Assembly: GCF_023701525.1 (NCBI RefSeq)
Contig: NZ_JAMQAW010000023.1
Location: 163,936-205,645 of the forward strand
From: Streptomyces albipurpureus
Lineage (GTDB): Bacteria > Actinomycetota > Actinomycetes > Streptomycetales > Streptomycetaceae
DNA: 41,710 nucleotides
Direction: 5' to 3'
Shown here: positions 23,730 through 33,336 of the stretch, in pieces
Numbering within the stretch: the stretch's first letter is position 1
How the letters are laid out: every line of letters starts with the position of its first letter
The notes under the pieces: generated by a model
What the model was told of the DNA's origin: nothing
Database searches by the model: none
Seen by the model: only the letters and a program-made list of their open reading frames with translations
Made by a program: the position numbers and the translations under genes

Positions 23730-26700
23730 TCACGAGCCCAGGATCGTGGTGAGGAATTCGCCGGTCCACCCCAGCAGTTCCCGACCCACCACGGGCTTGC
23801 CACCGATCTTCCCCGCCGCGGGACGCGGCACCAGCACCTGGTGGGCGGCGGGCTTGATCACCGAGCGGGGATGCAGCCGCTTCAACCGCAGCTCCTGGGA
23901 CTCCCTCAGCTCGACCGGGGCAAACCGGATGTTCGCCCCCTGGAGGACGATCTCACCGACCCCGCAAGCCCGGGCCAGCATCCGCAGTCCCGCGACCAGC
24001 AGCAGGTTCTCCACCGGCTCCGGGAGCTTGCCGTACCGGTCGACGAGCTCTTCGCGGACGGCCTTGATGTCCTCTTCCGTATTGACCGCGGCGATCGACC
24101 GGTACACCTGGAGCCGCAGCCGCTCGCCGGGGGCGTAGTCATGCGGAACATGCGCATCCACCGGAAGCTCGATCTTCACCTCCAGCGGCGGCTCTTCCTG
24201 CACCCCGCCCTCCAGCGAGGCCCGGTAGTCCGCGACCGCCTCGCCCACCATCCGCACATACAGATCGAAGCCGACGCCCGCGATGTGCCCGGACTGCTCC
24301 CCGCCGAGCAGATTGCCCGCACCACGGATCTCCAGGTCCTTCATCGCCACATACATGCCCGCGCCCATCTCGGTGTGCTGGGCGATGGTGGCGAGGCGCT
24401 CGTGCGCGGTCTCGGTGAGCGGCTTCTCCGGCGGATAGAGGAAGTAGGCATAGCCCCGGTCCCGGCCACGACCGACCCGGCCGCGCAACTGGTGCAACTG
24501 CGAGAGACCGAAGTTGTCACCGCGCTCCACGATGAGCGTATTGGCGTTGGAGATGTCGATACCGGACTCAACGATCGTCGTGGAGACGAGCACATCGAAC
24601 TTCTTCTCCCAGAAGTCCACCACCACCTGCTCCAACGCCGACTCCGACATCTGGCCATGGGCCGTGGCGATCCGGGCCTCCGGCACGATGTCCCGCAGCC
24701 GAGCCGCCGCCCGGTCGATGGACTCCACCCGGTTGTGGATGTAGAAGACCTGGCCCTCGCGCAGCAACTCGCGTCGAATGGCCGCGCCGATCTGCTTCTC
24801 CTCGTACGGACCGACGAAGGTCAGCACCGGGTGCCGCTCCTCCGGCGGGGTGGTGATCGTCGACATCTCACGGATACCGGTGACCGCCATCTCCAAGGTG
24901 CGCGGGATCGGCGTCGCGGACATCGTCAGCACATCCACATTGGCCCGCAGCTTCTTCAGCTGCTCCTTGTGCTCCACGCCGAACCGCTGCTCCTCATCGA
25001 CGATGACCAGTCCGAGGTCCTTGAACCTGGTCTCGGACGAGAACAGTCGATGCGTACCGATGACGATGTCGACCGAGCCCTCTCGCAGCCCCTCCAGGGT
25101 CGCCTTGGCGTCCGCGTCGGACTGGAAGCGCGACAGCGCCCGCACCACGACCGGGAACTGGGAGTACCGCTCGGAGAACGTCCCGAAGTGCTGCTGCACC
25201 AGCAGGGTCGTCGGTACGAGCACGGCGGCCTGCTTGCCGTCCTGGACCGCCTTGAACGCGGCCCGTACCGCGATCTCGGTCTTGCCGTACCCCACATCGC
25301 CACAGACCAGCCGGTCCATCGGAACCGTCTTCTCCATGTCCTCCTTGACCTCGGCGATCGTGGAGAGCTGATCGGGGGTCTCGACATAGGGGAAGGCGTC
25401 TTCCAGCTCACGCTGCCAGGGGGTGTCCGGGCCGAACGCGTGCCCGGGGGCCGCCATCCGGGCCGAGTACAGCTTGATGAGGTCGGCCGCGATCTCCTTG
25501 ACGGCCTTCTTCGCCCGCGCCTTGGTCTTGGTCCAGTCCGCACCGCCGAGCCGGTGCAGAGTCGGGGCCTCACCACCCACGTACTTGGTGATCTGCTCCA
25601 GCTGCTCGGTGGGGATGTAGAGCCGGTCGCCGGGCTGACCGCGCTTGGCGGGCGCGTACTCGACCACCAGATACTCCCTGGTCGCGCCCTGGACCGTGCG
25701 CTGCACCATCTCCACATAGCGGCCGACACCGTGCTGCTCATGGACGATGTAGTCGCCGGTCTCCAACGTGAGCGGGTCGATCGTCTTACGGCGGCGGGTC
25801 GGCATCCGCTGGCCGTCCTTGCCCGCGGCCTTCTGACCCGACAGATCCGTCTCGGTGAGGACGGCGAGCTTCAGACCGGGGTCGATGAAGCCGTAGTCGA
25901 TCGAGCCGCAGGCCACATGGACCAGGGACGGGGTGATGTCGTCGAGGCTGGCTTCCAGCCGGGCCGCGATGCCCTCGCTGCCCAGCACCTCGGCGGTACG
26001 GGCCGCGGGGCCGTGGGCCTCGGTGACATAGACCGTCTGCCAGCCGTCCGAGAGCCAGCCCTTGGTGTCGGCGAGCGCCCTCGCGGTGTCGCCGCGGTAG
26101 GACTCGGTGGCGTGCATCCCCAGCTTGATGGTGCCTTCGGAGAGCTCCTCGTCGGCGGCGAAGGGCGAGACGGACCACCACATCATGTCCAGTTCCCGCG
26201 CCCGGTCCCGAACCTCGGCGATCCCCCGCAACGAGGCCGCGCCCACGTCGATGGGGGCCTCTCCCCCGCCGGCCGTGGCGGCCCACGAGGCGTGGAGGAA
26301 CTCCTGGCTGGTGGCCACCAGGTCAGCGGCCCTGGTGCGGACCCGCTCCGGGTCGCAGACCACGGCCATCGAGCCCTTGGGCAACACGTCGAGCAGCAGT
26401 TCCATCTCGTCGACCAGGACCGGAGCCAGTGACTCCATGCCCTCGACGGCGATTCCCTCAGCGATCTTGTGCAGCAGCTCGCCCAGCTCGGGATGGGCCT
26501 CGGCGAGTTCCGCCGCCCGCCCGCGCACCTCGTCGGTCAGCAGCAGCTCCCGGCAGGGCGACGCCCACAGACCGTGCTCGGCGACTTCCAGCGACCGCTG
26601 ATCGGCGATCTTGAAGTAGCGGATCTCCTCGACGTCATCGCCCCAGAACTCCACCCGTAGGGGGTGCTCCTCAGTTGGCGGAAAGACATCCAGGATGCCG

Positions 26701-27260
26701 CCGCGCACCGCGAACTCACCGCGCTTCTCCACCAACTCCACCCGGGAGTACGCGGCTGCCGCCAGCGCGTCCACCACATCCCCGAGGTCGGCCTGCTGCC
26801 CGGACCGCAGAGCCACGGGTTCCAACTCGCCCAGGCCCTTGACCTGCGGTTGGAGCACGGAGCGGATCGGCGCGACCAGCACCGAGACCGGCCCGGTGGA
26901 GGGGTCGTCGCTGGATGGATGGGTGAGCCTGCGCAGCACGGCGAGCCGTCGGCCGACCGTGTCCGAACGCGGCGAGAGCCGCTCATGCGGCAGCGTCTCC
27001 CAGGAGGGGTACTCGGCGATCCCGTCCTCGGGCAGCAGCGAGCGCAGCGCGGCGGCCAGATCCTCCGCCTCCCGCCCGGTCGCGGTGACGGCGAGCACCG
27101 TACGCCCGGTCCCCCGGGCGAGCGCGGCCACCGCGAAGGGCCGGGCCGCGGGCGGCCCCACCAGGTCAACGTGGGCAGGGCCGGGACCACGAGCGGTCTG
27201 CACCGCCTCGGCAAGCGCAGGGTCGCGGACGACGGCATCGAGGAGACCGTGCAGGCTCAT
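23730..27260 (-). CDS. mfd: Transcription-repair coupling factor Mfd
   Basis: Superfamily 2 translocase that removes stalled RNA polymerase from DNA lesions and recruits UvrA. Seen: a UvrB-like N-terminal module; the RNAP-interaction region with IVHEQHGVGRYVEM and GDRLYIPTEQLE; a helicase core with Walker A GDVGYGKTE (K660), DEEQ box (D755), SATPIPRTLEMA and QLRGRVGRGRDRGYAYF; and a C-terminal TRCF domain. The listed start, ATG at 27258-27260 (1176 residues), begins MSLHGLLDAVV and has GGAAAG upstream; the in-frame extension of 11 residues is unlikely. Length is typical. The large plus-strand open frames across this gene are shadows. Confidence 0.97.
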   Translation of the reverse strand: MSLHGLLDAVVRDPALAEAVQTARGPGPAHVDLVGPPAARPFAVAALARGTGRTVLAVTATGREAEDLAAALRSLLPEDGIAEYPSWETLPHERLSPRSDTVGRRLAVLRRLTHPSSDDPSTGPVSVLVAPIRSVLQPQVKGLGELEPVALRSGQQADLGDVVDALAAAAYSRVELVEKRGEFAVRGGILDVFPPTEEHPLRVEFWGDDVEEIRYFKIADQRSLEVAEHGLWASPCRELLLTDEVRGRAAELAEAHPELGELLHKIAEGIAVEGMESLAPVLVDEMELLLDVLPKGSMAVVCDPERVRTRAADLVATSQEFLHASWAATAGGGEAPIDVGAASLRGIAEVRDRARELDMMWWSVSPFAADEELSEGTIKLGMHATESYRGDTARALADTKGWLSDGWQTVYVTEAHGPAARTAEVLGSEGIAARLEASLDDITPSLVHVACGSIDYGFIDPGLKLAVLTETDLSGQKAAGKDGQRMPTRRRKTIDPLTLETGDYIVHEQHGVGRYVEMVQRTVQGATREYLVVEYAPAKRGQPGDRLYIPTEQLEQITKYVGGEAPTLHRLGGADWTKTKARAKKAVKEIAADLIKLYSARMAAPGHAFGPDTPWQRELEDAFPYVETPDQLSTIAEVKEDMEKTVPMDRLVCGDVGYGKTEIAVRAAFKAVQDGKQAAVLVPTTLLVQQHFGTFSERYSQFPVVVRALSRFQSDADAKATLEGLREGSVDIVIGTHRLFSSETRFKDLGLVIVDEEQRFGVEHKEQLKKLRANVDVLTMSATPIPRTLEMAVTGIREMSTITTPPEERHPVLTFVGPYEEKQIGAAIRRELLREGQVFYIHNRVESIDRAAARLRDIVPEARIATAHGQMSESALEQVVVDFWEKKFDVLVSTTIVESGIDISNANTLIVERGDNFGLSQLHQLRGRVGRGRDRGYAYFLYPPEKPLTETAHERLATIAQHTEMGAGMYVAMKDLEIRGAGNLLGGEQSGHIAGVGFDLYVRMVGEAVADYRASLEGGVQEEPPLEVKIELPVDAHVPHDYAPGERLRLQVYRSIAAVNTEEDIKAVREELVDRYGKLPEPVENLLLVAGLRMLARACGVGEIVLQGANIRFAPVELRESQELRLKRLHPRSVIKPAAHQVLVPRPAAGKIGGKPVVGRELLGWTGEFLTTILGS

Positions 27261-27434
27261 GAAAGGCTTTCCGTCCCGGGGGGTGCGCAACACAAACGAC
27301 CCGACACGTCCAACGGGCCGGGCTCTCCAGCGTACGCCCGCGGGGGTGGGGGGCGCCTCCGCAGTGGGTGGGCCGTCCCAGGGCCACGAGCCAATCGGCG
27401 CGCACTCAACGATCTTGGACTGCGGCGGACCGGG

Positions 27435-28778
27435 TCACCCGGTCTTGGTCAGCGCGTCGGCCAGCTCATCGGCTCCGGGAGTACCCGGGGGCAGCGACCG
27501 GTGGAGAGCCTTGGCCCGGGTCCGGGTGAGCCCCGTGCGGTAGGCGGTCGGAAGACGGCCATACGCCTGGGCAGCGATCTGAGCAGCCTCGACCGGCTCA
27601 CCGTCCTGGGCCCGGCAAGATGCTTGATCGATGGCGATCAAGGCCCGTGTCATCAGGGAGGGCGACCGCGAAAGCTCCCGTGCCCGCGTCTGTGCCTGGT
27701 AGGCACGATCGGTCTCACCCAACACCGTCAGTGCCTGACTCATGTGAACGAAGTGCTTCTGCATCGGATACCCGAACCAGGTGTCCGCGTGTTGCTGCGG
27801 CGTCAGCCGCTCGGCAAGCGCCTCCGTCCGCGCCACCGCTTGCAGTGCCCTGTCTCGATCCCCTCCGGCTGCATAGGCACGAGACGCGACAGCGGACGCA
27901 AGCACCGCGGCAGCCGAGGGAGCACCGCCCGCAAGATGCCGCGCCTTGTCCGCAAGCCGGGCAGCCGCCTGCGGTGCGCCGTAGTTCAACGGAACCATGG
28001 CCTCCCGGCCCACCACCCAGGCGTTCAGCAGCCGGTCCCCTGACTGCTCAGCCGCCCGCCCAGCAGTGTCGAACCAACGGTGGGCCTCGCGATGCTGCCC
28101 GAGGTCATGCAGAACGATCGCAGCCATACCCGCCATCTGCCCCGTCGCGTGGCACAGGGCCGTACGGTTCCGGACCGTCTGGGGTCGGAATAGGGAACGG
28201 CGCAGTTCGGCGAAGTCATCGAGAAGAGAGGAGAGTACGTCGAGGGGAGTCTGGCCCGCATAGCCGTAGCTATGGCGCTCGGCCGTCGACTCCCAGAAGC
28301 CAACGTCGATGATGCTGTGATCAGCGGAGAGAGCAGCATCGATCTCATGACGGGTGTGGGACAAAGCGGCGAGCCCGGGACCTGCCAGACCGGCAGCGAG
28401 CGCGCCGCGCAGGAGAATGCGGCGCTTCATTGGGTCGTCTCCGTCTTCTGCGCTGTGGGGAGTTGCTGAGAGCGGAACCTCCCCGAGGCTTTCCCTCAAG
28501 CCTAAGTCCTGACCGCCGATATCCGGGCGGTCCAGCGGAACTTCGAGCCCATCTCCAGTTGAGGTCTGTTGCTGGGAGGTGATCAGAACTTCGAGTTCGC
28601 GCATGGTCAAATCAAAAAATAGTGCGATCTTTGACCGCTGCCATGGCTGAGGACTGGCGGAACCACGTTCCCAGCGCTGAACCGTTGATCGGTCAACCCC
28701 GACTGCCTCTGCGAACTTCTCTTGACTGCAACCGCATGAATTCCGGTGCTGGGCAAAGCGCTCCCTCCTGCCCGTCAT
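27435..28778 (-). CDS. XRE-family regulator with C-terminal TPR-like domain
   Basis: Predicted DNA-binding regulator. Seen: an N-terminal Cro/C1 helix-turn-helix (about 5-65: SQEKFAEAVGVDRSTVQRWERG), a linker, the MKRRILLRGALAAG segment common to this Streptomyces group, and a long alpha-helical repeat region (about 190-445) with TPR-like units (GQHREAHRWFDTAGRAAEQ, ALQAVARTEALAERL and GETDRAYQAQTRARELS). This layout is found in many Streptomyces paralogues thought to respond to peptides or protein partners. ATG at 28776-28778. It is transcribed divergently from the small frameshifted gene at 28932, a pairing that suggests they work together. Confidence 0.88.
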   Translation of the reverse strand: MTGRRERFAQHRNSCGCSQEKFAEAVGVDRSTVQRWERGSASPQPWQRSKIALFFDLTMRELEVLITSQQQTSTGDGLEVPLDRPDIGGQDLGLRESLGEVPLSATPHSAEDGDDPMKRRILLRGALAAGLAGPGLAALSHTRHEIDAALSADHSIIDVGFWESTAERHSYGYAGQTPLDVLSSLLDDFAELRRSLFRPQTVRNRTALCHATGQMAGMAAIVLHDLGQHREAHRWFDTAGRAAEQSGDRLLNAWVVGREAMVPLNYGAPQAAARLADKARHLAGGAPSAAAVLASAVASRAYAAGGDRDRALQAVARTEALAERLTPQQHADTWFGYPMQKHFVHMSQALTVLGETDRAYQAQTRARELSRSPSLMTRALIAIDQASCRAQDGEPVEAAQIAAQAYGRLPTAYRTGLTRTRAKALHRSLPPGTPGADELADALTKTG

Positions 28779-28931
28779 TGTTCCTACCTCTGCGGCCGGG
28801 CGAGCTTACTGAACAGGCTATCCAGCGAAGCCTATGCGCCTCCTAAGCGCAGCCTTTTCAGAGTGGCTTGAGTTCCCCCGATTCGGTGTTCTTTGTTCAT
28901 CGTCCTCAGACTGGGAAAGGGAGGCGCACTG

Positions 28932-29494
28932 TTGAGTGAGTCAAAGCCGGTTGAGCGAGCGGGTGACGCCTCTGAACAGCCGGACACCCCGTCGATAGGC
29001 CACCCATTGGGCAGAACTACGCCCCAGACGCCAGGTGAACAGCACCAGGTCTGCGCCGCCCTGGCCGTCATGCCGATGCCGCTTGTCGCTTGTCGCTTGT
29101 CGCGCAGATGATGCGACTGGCCCCCGACGCGGGCGATCCGCTCTATGTCGAGACCTTTCTCCGCTGCAAGCTGGCAGCACACACCACCGGTCGCCACCAC
29201 GACCTGGTGTGGCAACTGGACGACTCCCGGCAGGGCGAGATGTGGGCCGCTTGGGCGGATGGCCGGGCGCCCGAGTCCGTACTCCTGCTGCCTGACTGTC
29301 CAGCTCACAACGGAAGGTCGGATCAGAACGACGAAGCCTGCACTCTCTTCGCCCGCCATCGGGGCCCGCACAGCTTCGACCTCTGCGACCCGGAGATCGA
29401 GGCGATCCGCGCCACCCCCGAGTACGGCCGGCTGACCGCGGAGATCGATGCGCTCATCGCCGCCTGGCGACACCGCGTCCAGGGGACTTCGTAG
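28932..29494 (+). pseudogene. Small hypothetical gene, frameshifted by a 7-bp tandem repeat
   Basis: Two overlapping plus-strand frames look like one protein. Frame 1 opens with TTG at 28932 (GGGAGG seven bases upstream) and encodes an acidic N-terminus ending VCAALAVMPMPLVA; it then stops at 29109-29111. The second frame continues with QMMRLAPDAGDPLYVETFLRCKL to a stop at 29494. The junction is a 7-bp unit (GCTTGTC) present three times. One or four copies would join the frames, giving for example PMPLVAQMMRLAP. Either the gene is inactive in this isolate, it switches by repeat slippage, or the shorter reading (ATG 29108) is translated alone. No domain recognised; the C-terminal part has several Cys/His residues. 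Confidence 0.65.
29081..29103 (+). repeat. Heptanucleotide tandem repeat (GCTTGTC)x3
   Basis: GCTTGTC is repeated exactly three times at 29081-29101 with a further GC. It lies within the coding region of the small gene and shifts its frame (14 extra bases relative to a one-copy version). Confidence 0.95.
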
Positions 29495-29505
29495 GTACCC
29501 AACGC

Positions 29506-29546
29506 ACGGCCCCCGGGATGCGATTCCTCCGCGTCCCGGGGGCCGT
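29506..29546. terminator. Bidirectional terminator
   Basis: ACGGCCCCCGGGA (29506-29518) and TCCCGGGGGCCGT (29534-29546) pair perfectly, and the stem can be extended inward by GCG/CGC with one wobble. It sits between the convergent small gene and the ABC permease. Confidence 0.8.
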
Positions 29547-29592
29547 CCCCCATTACCGCAGCCCCGCAGGGCTCCCCCGGTCCTCTGGTCGG

Positions 29593-32166
29593 TTACTCGG
29601 TCGCGATGGCGTTCAGTACGTTCATCCGGCCCGCCCGGAAGGCCGGGACCAGGGCGGCGAAGAGACCCACGAAGGCCGAGGCGACAAAGACCGTCATGAT
29701 CGTCGGCCAGGGGATCTCCAGGACCTTCAGGCCTTCCAGGGCCAGCAGCTTCTGGGCCGCCATGCCCCAGCCCATTCCCAGGCCGAGACCGAGCAGCGCG
29801 CCGAAGACGGCGATCACCACCGACTCCATCCGGATCATGCGGCGCAGCTGTCGGCGGGAGAGTCCGATGGCGCGCAGCAGACCGATCTCCCGGGTCCGCT
29901 CCACCACCGAGAGGGCGAGGGTGTTCACCACTCCCAGTACGGCGACGATGATCGCGAGTGCCAGCAGACCGTAGACGATGTTCAGCAGCTGGCCGATCTG
30001 GTCCTTCAGGGTCTGCTTGTAGTCGGCCTGGTTCTGCACCTTGTACTGCGGGTACGCCTCCAGGGACGCCTTGAGCGCGGTGAGTGCCTCCTTCTCCTGG
30101 CCGTCCTTCGCGGACGCGAGCAGCATCAGGTTCTGCGGCATCTTGTCGGCCGGGACATGCTGTTGCAGGGTCGCCGTGCTGATGAACTTCACGCCCTGGT
30201 CGAGTGCGCCGTCGTCCGAGGTGATGGCCCTGACCTTGAGCTGGACGGTGTCCCCGACGATGAAGTCCACGGTGAGGGTGTCTCCGACCTTCACCCCGTG
30301 CTTCTTGGCGTACTCGTCCCCCACCGACATGGAGCCCTTGCCGTATGCGGCGTTCAGGTCACCGTCCACGACCTTGCGGCGCAGGTCCTGGGGGTAGGTG
30401 GGGTCGGCCGCGACGACGGTCTCCTTGGCGGCCTTGCCGTTCGGGGCGGTGACCTTGGCGGTCACGTCCTTGTACTGGGTGATGTGGTCGATGGAGTCGG
30501 TCTTCTTCATCGCCTCGTAGGCCTGCGGCACGATCGGCTGCCCGGTCTCGGTGCGCACGATGAAGTCCGCGCCGACCGACTTGTCGAGTTCGTCCGTCGC
30601 CGACGCGACCATCGAGGAACCGACGACCGACAGGCAGGCCACCAGGGCGAGGCCGATCATCAGGGCGGCGGCGGTCGCTCCCGTACGGCGGGGGTTGCGT
30701 AGCGCGTTGCGCTCGGCCATCCGCCCGACCGGGCCGAACATCCGCAGCAGCACCACGCTGATGGCCCGTACCACCACGCCCGCCAGCAGCGGGCCGATCA
30801 CGATCAGGCCGAGGAGCGAGAGGACCACTCCGATGCCAAGGACCATGGAGCCGTCGCTCGCCTTGTCCGCCTGGGTGGTGGCGTAGAGGGAGGCGGCGCC
30901 GGCGCCGGTGAGGACGAGCCCGATGGCGGCCCTGATCCAGCCGGACTTGCGGTCGCCCGGGTTGCCCGCGTCACGCAGTGCGGCCATCGGGGAGACCCTG
31001 CCCGCTCGGCGTGCGGGAACGTAGGCGGCCAGGATGGTGACGATCACACCGAGGGCGACTCCGACGATGGGAGTGGTCGCCTTGACGGTCAGGTCGTCGG
31101 TGGACAGGTTCATGCCCATGGAGCCCATGAGTTCCATCAGCCCGATGGCGATGCCCACTCCTGCTGCGACACCGGCGATGGAGCCGACGATGCCCAGGAA
31201 GAGCGCTTCGATCAGTACGGAGCGGTTGACCTGCTTACGACTGGAGCCGATGGCCCGCATCAGACCGATCTCGCGGGTGCGCTGGGCGACCAGCATCGAG
31301 AAGGTGTTGACGATCAGGAAGATGCCGACCAAGAAGGCGATCCCGGCGAAGCCGAGCATGGCGTACTTCATGACGTTCAGGAATTCGCCGACGTCCTTGC
31401 GGCCCTCGTCGGCGGATTGCTTCGCGGTCAGGATCTCGTAGCCGCCGCCGAGGGCGGCGCCCACGTCCTTCTTGAGCTGATCGTTGCTCACCCCGTCAGC
31501 CGCCTCGGCCGTGATGTTGGTGAACAGTCCTTCCTTGCCCAGCAGATGGCGCTGGGAGGTGGGGGTGTCGAAGAAGAACACCGCCGCACCGGGGTTGGTG
31601 ACCTTGAACGAGGCAATTCCGACGATCTTGGTGGTGAAGTCGCCGACGGCGGAGATCGTACGGACCTCGTCGCCGATGCTGAGGTTCTGCTTGTCGGCGG
31701 TCTCGGCGTCGACCATCACCTCGGTGGGGCCGCGCGGGGCGTTGCCCGAGGAGATCTCCATGGAGCGGAGTTCGTTCCTGGTCCAGTTGCCGGCGATGGT
31801 GGGAGCACCGCCGCTGGCACCGATGTCCTTGTTCTTGGAGTTGACGACGGTGACGCTCGCACTGGTGACGGCGCCCTCGGCGGCCTCCACACCGGGTGTC
31901 GCCGCGACCTTCGCCAGAACGGAGGCGGGCAGGGCCGCCGGCTTGCCGCTCTGCGGTCTCTCGTCGTCCTCGTCCTCCTCACTCGGGCTGACGGTGACAT
32001 CGGCCGAGGTGATGGCGAAGAGCTTGTCGAAGGTGGTGTTCATGGTGTCGGTGAAGACGAGCGTCCCCGACACGAAGGCGACGGAGAGCATGACCGCTAT
32101 CGCCGACAGCGCCATGCGTCCCTTGTGCGCGAAGAAGTTGCGCAGGGAGGTCTTGAATACGGTCAC
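29593..32166 (-). CDS. ABC transporter permease, FtsX/MacB type with two FtsX domains
   Basis: Integral membrane component of a MacB-like mechanotransmission exporter. Seen: an N-terminal helix (FFAHKGRMALSAIAVMLSVAF), a periplasm-side-like MacB core (about 50-250), a first FtsX domain with three helices (about 260-400, ending in PARRAGRVSPMAALRDA), two central helices, a second extracellular domain and a second FtsX domain (about 720-857, ending AFRAGRMNVLNAIATE). 857 residues is typical of the actinobacterial tandem form. GTG at 32164-32166 overlaps the ATPase stop codon by four bases (GTGA), showing coupling. Substrate unknown; relatives export lipoproteins, peptides or antibiotics. Confidence 0.93.
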   Translation of the reverse strand: MTVFKTSLRNFFAHKGRMALSAIAVMLSVAFVSGTLVFTDTMNTTFDKLFAITSADVTVSPSEEDEDDERPQSGKPAALPASVLAKVAATPGVEAAEGAVTSASVTVVNSKNKDIGASGGAPTIAGNWTRNELRSMEISSGNAPRGPTEVMVDAETADKQNLSIGDEVRTISAVGDFTTKIVGIASFKVTNPGAAVFFFDTPTSQRHLLGKEGLFTNITAEAADGVSNDQLKKDVGAALGGGYEILTAKQSADEGRKDVGEFLNVMKYAMLGFAGIAFLVGIFLIVNTFSMLVAQRTREIGLMRAIGSSRKQVNRSVLIEALFLGIVGSIAGVAAGVGIAIGLMELMGSMGMNLSTDDLTVKATTPIVGVALGVIVTILAAYVPARRAGRVSPMAALRDAGNPGDRKSGWIRAAIGLVLTGAGAASLYATTQADKASDGSMVLGIGVVLSLLGLIVIGPLLAGVVVRAISVVLLRMFGPVGRMAERNALRNPRRTGATAAALMIGLALVACLSVVGSSMVASATDELDKSVGADFIVRTETGQPIVPQAYEAMKKTDSIDHITQYKDVTAKVTAPNGKAAKETVVAADPTYPQDLRRKVVDGDLNAAYGKGSMSVGDEYAKKHGVKVGDTLTVDFIVGDTVQLKVRAITSDDGALDQGVKFISTATLQQHVPADKMPQNLMLLASAKDGQEKEALTALKASLEAYPQYKVQNQADYKQTLKDQIGQLLNIVYGLLALAIIVAVLGVVNTLALSVVERTREIGLLRAIGLSRRQLRRMIRMESVVIAVFGALLGLGLGMGWGMAAQKLLALEGLKVLEIPWPTIMTVFVASAFVGLFAALVPAFRAGRMNVLNAIATE

Positions 32167-32951
32167 GACGTACGCCCCCGGGCGTCGAAGTCCTTCATGC
32201 GGTCCAGTACGGCGTCGGCGGTGGGGCGGAACATCTCGTCCACGATCCGGCCGTCGGCCAGGAAGATCACCCGGTCCGCGTAGGAGGCCGCCACGGGGTC
32301 ATGGGTGACCATCACCATGGTCTGGCCCAGCTCATCGACCGAGCGGCGCAGGAAGCCGAGTACCTCGGCGCCGGCGCGGGAGTCGAGGTTTCCGGTGGGC
32401 TCGTCACCGAAGATGATCTCGGGCTGGGCGGCGAGTGCCCTGGCGACGGCGACGCGCTGCTGCTGACCGCCGGAGAGCTGGTTGGGCCGGTGCTTGAGCC
32501 GCTCGGAGAGGCCGACGGTGTCAACGACCCGGTTGAGCCAGGCGGCGTCCGGCTTACGGCCCGCGATGTCCATGGGGAGGGTGATGTTCTCCAGGGCGTT
32601 GAGCGTGGGCAGCAGATTGAACGCCTGGAAGATGAAGCCGATCCGGTCCCGGCGGAGTTGGGTGAGCTTCTTGTCCTTGAGGCCGGTGATCTCGGTGTCG
32701 TCGAGGTAGATGTTGCCCGAGGTCACGGTGTCGAGGCCGGCGAGGCAGTGCATCAGGGTGGACTTGCCCGAGCCGGACGGACCCATGATCGCGGTGAACT
32801 GTCCGCGAGCGATGTCGACATCGACATGATCGAGGGCGACCACACGCGTCTCCCCGGAACCGTACGCCTTGACGACCTGCCGACCGCGTGCGGCGACGGC
32901 CGTACGCCCTCCGGTGTCCCCGTGGCGGGGAGTGGTAACAGCCGTTGTCAC
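32163..32951 (-). CDS. ABC transporter ATP-binding protein, MacB/LolD type
   Basis: Energises the overlapping permease. Seen: Walker A GPSGSGKST (57-65), Q-loop, signature LSGGQQQRVAVARAL (about 160), Walker B IIFGDEPTGNLDS (about 180) and the H-loop in VMVTHDPVAASYADR. I chose GTG at 32949-32951 (262 residues), with GGAG seven bases upstream; an upstream in-frame extension of 29 residues is not supported. First gene of the two-gene unit, divergent from the MFS exporter with a 385-bp gap. Confidence 0.94.
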   Translation of the reverse strand: MTTAVTTPRHGDTGGRTAVAARGRQVVKAYGSGETRVVALDHVDVDIARGQFTAIMGPSGSGKSTLMHCLAGLDTVTSGNIYLDDTEITGLKDKKLTQLRRDRIGFIFQAFNLLPTLNALENITLPMDIAGRKPDAAWLNRVVDTVGLSERLKHRPNQLSGGQQQRVAVARALAAQPEIIFGDEPTGNLDSRAGAEVLGFLRRSVDELGQTMVMVTHDPVAASYADRVIFLADGRIVDEMFRPTADAVLDRMKDFDARGRTS

Positions 32952-33336
32952 TTTAAGTCTCCAAATGTCGGTCGGTTCAGATGTCGCCGCGTACCCGAAT
33001 GAGTCTGTCGGCGGAAGGAGTCCGGCGCGCTGGGGCAAGGCGCAGTCTTGAACCGGGGGTTTTCCCCACCCCCGGCGATGTCCTCAACTGCCCGACGCCG
33101 TAGGAACAACGTAAGCAGTGAGTCGCACTGTTCTCCTCGTTCCGGGGTACGAGCGTTCCCCGCCCGGACGTAGGGAGGAGCCCCTAGGGGTTCTCCACCC
33201 CCGGATGGAAAACCCCCTACCCCCGGCCCTGCGGATGGGAGATGTGCGTCACCGAAAGAGCCTGCACCCTCCCGCTGCGTCAACCTCAAGTGAGAAGGTG
33301 TCCCCGGAAATAGGTGCATATCGAAAGGATTTGGTG
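32952..33336. other. Divergent control region between ABC ATPase and MFS exporter
   Basis: No gene is supported. A palindromic CCCCTAGGGG at 33181-33190 lies inside a longer imperfect hairpin (33174-33196) in the probable MFS leader; this could be an attenuator or operator. ACCT-N9-AGGT at about 33285-33301 resembles the outer spacing of MerR-type sites but is weak. Confidence 0.35.

Noticed and set aside
23688..26432. 914-residue plus-strand open frame inside mfd
   Set aside because: Antisense shadow caused by high-GC codon structure; mfd motifs on the other strand are unmistakable.
28832..29473. Minus-strand 213-residue open frame over the small gene
   Set aside because: The plus strand has a good ribosome site and coherent protein segments; the minus frame has none.
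29518..30702. Plus-strand open frame opposite the ABC permease
   Set aside because: Shadow; the minus-strand FtsX protein is clear.
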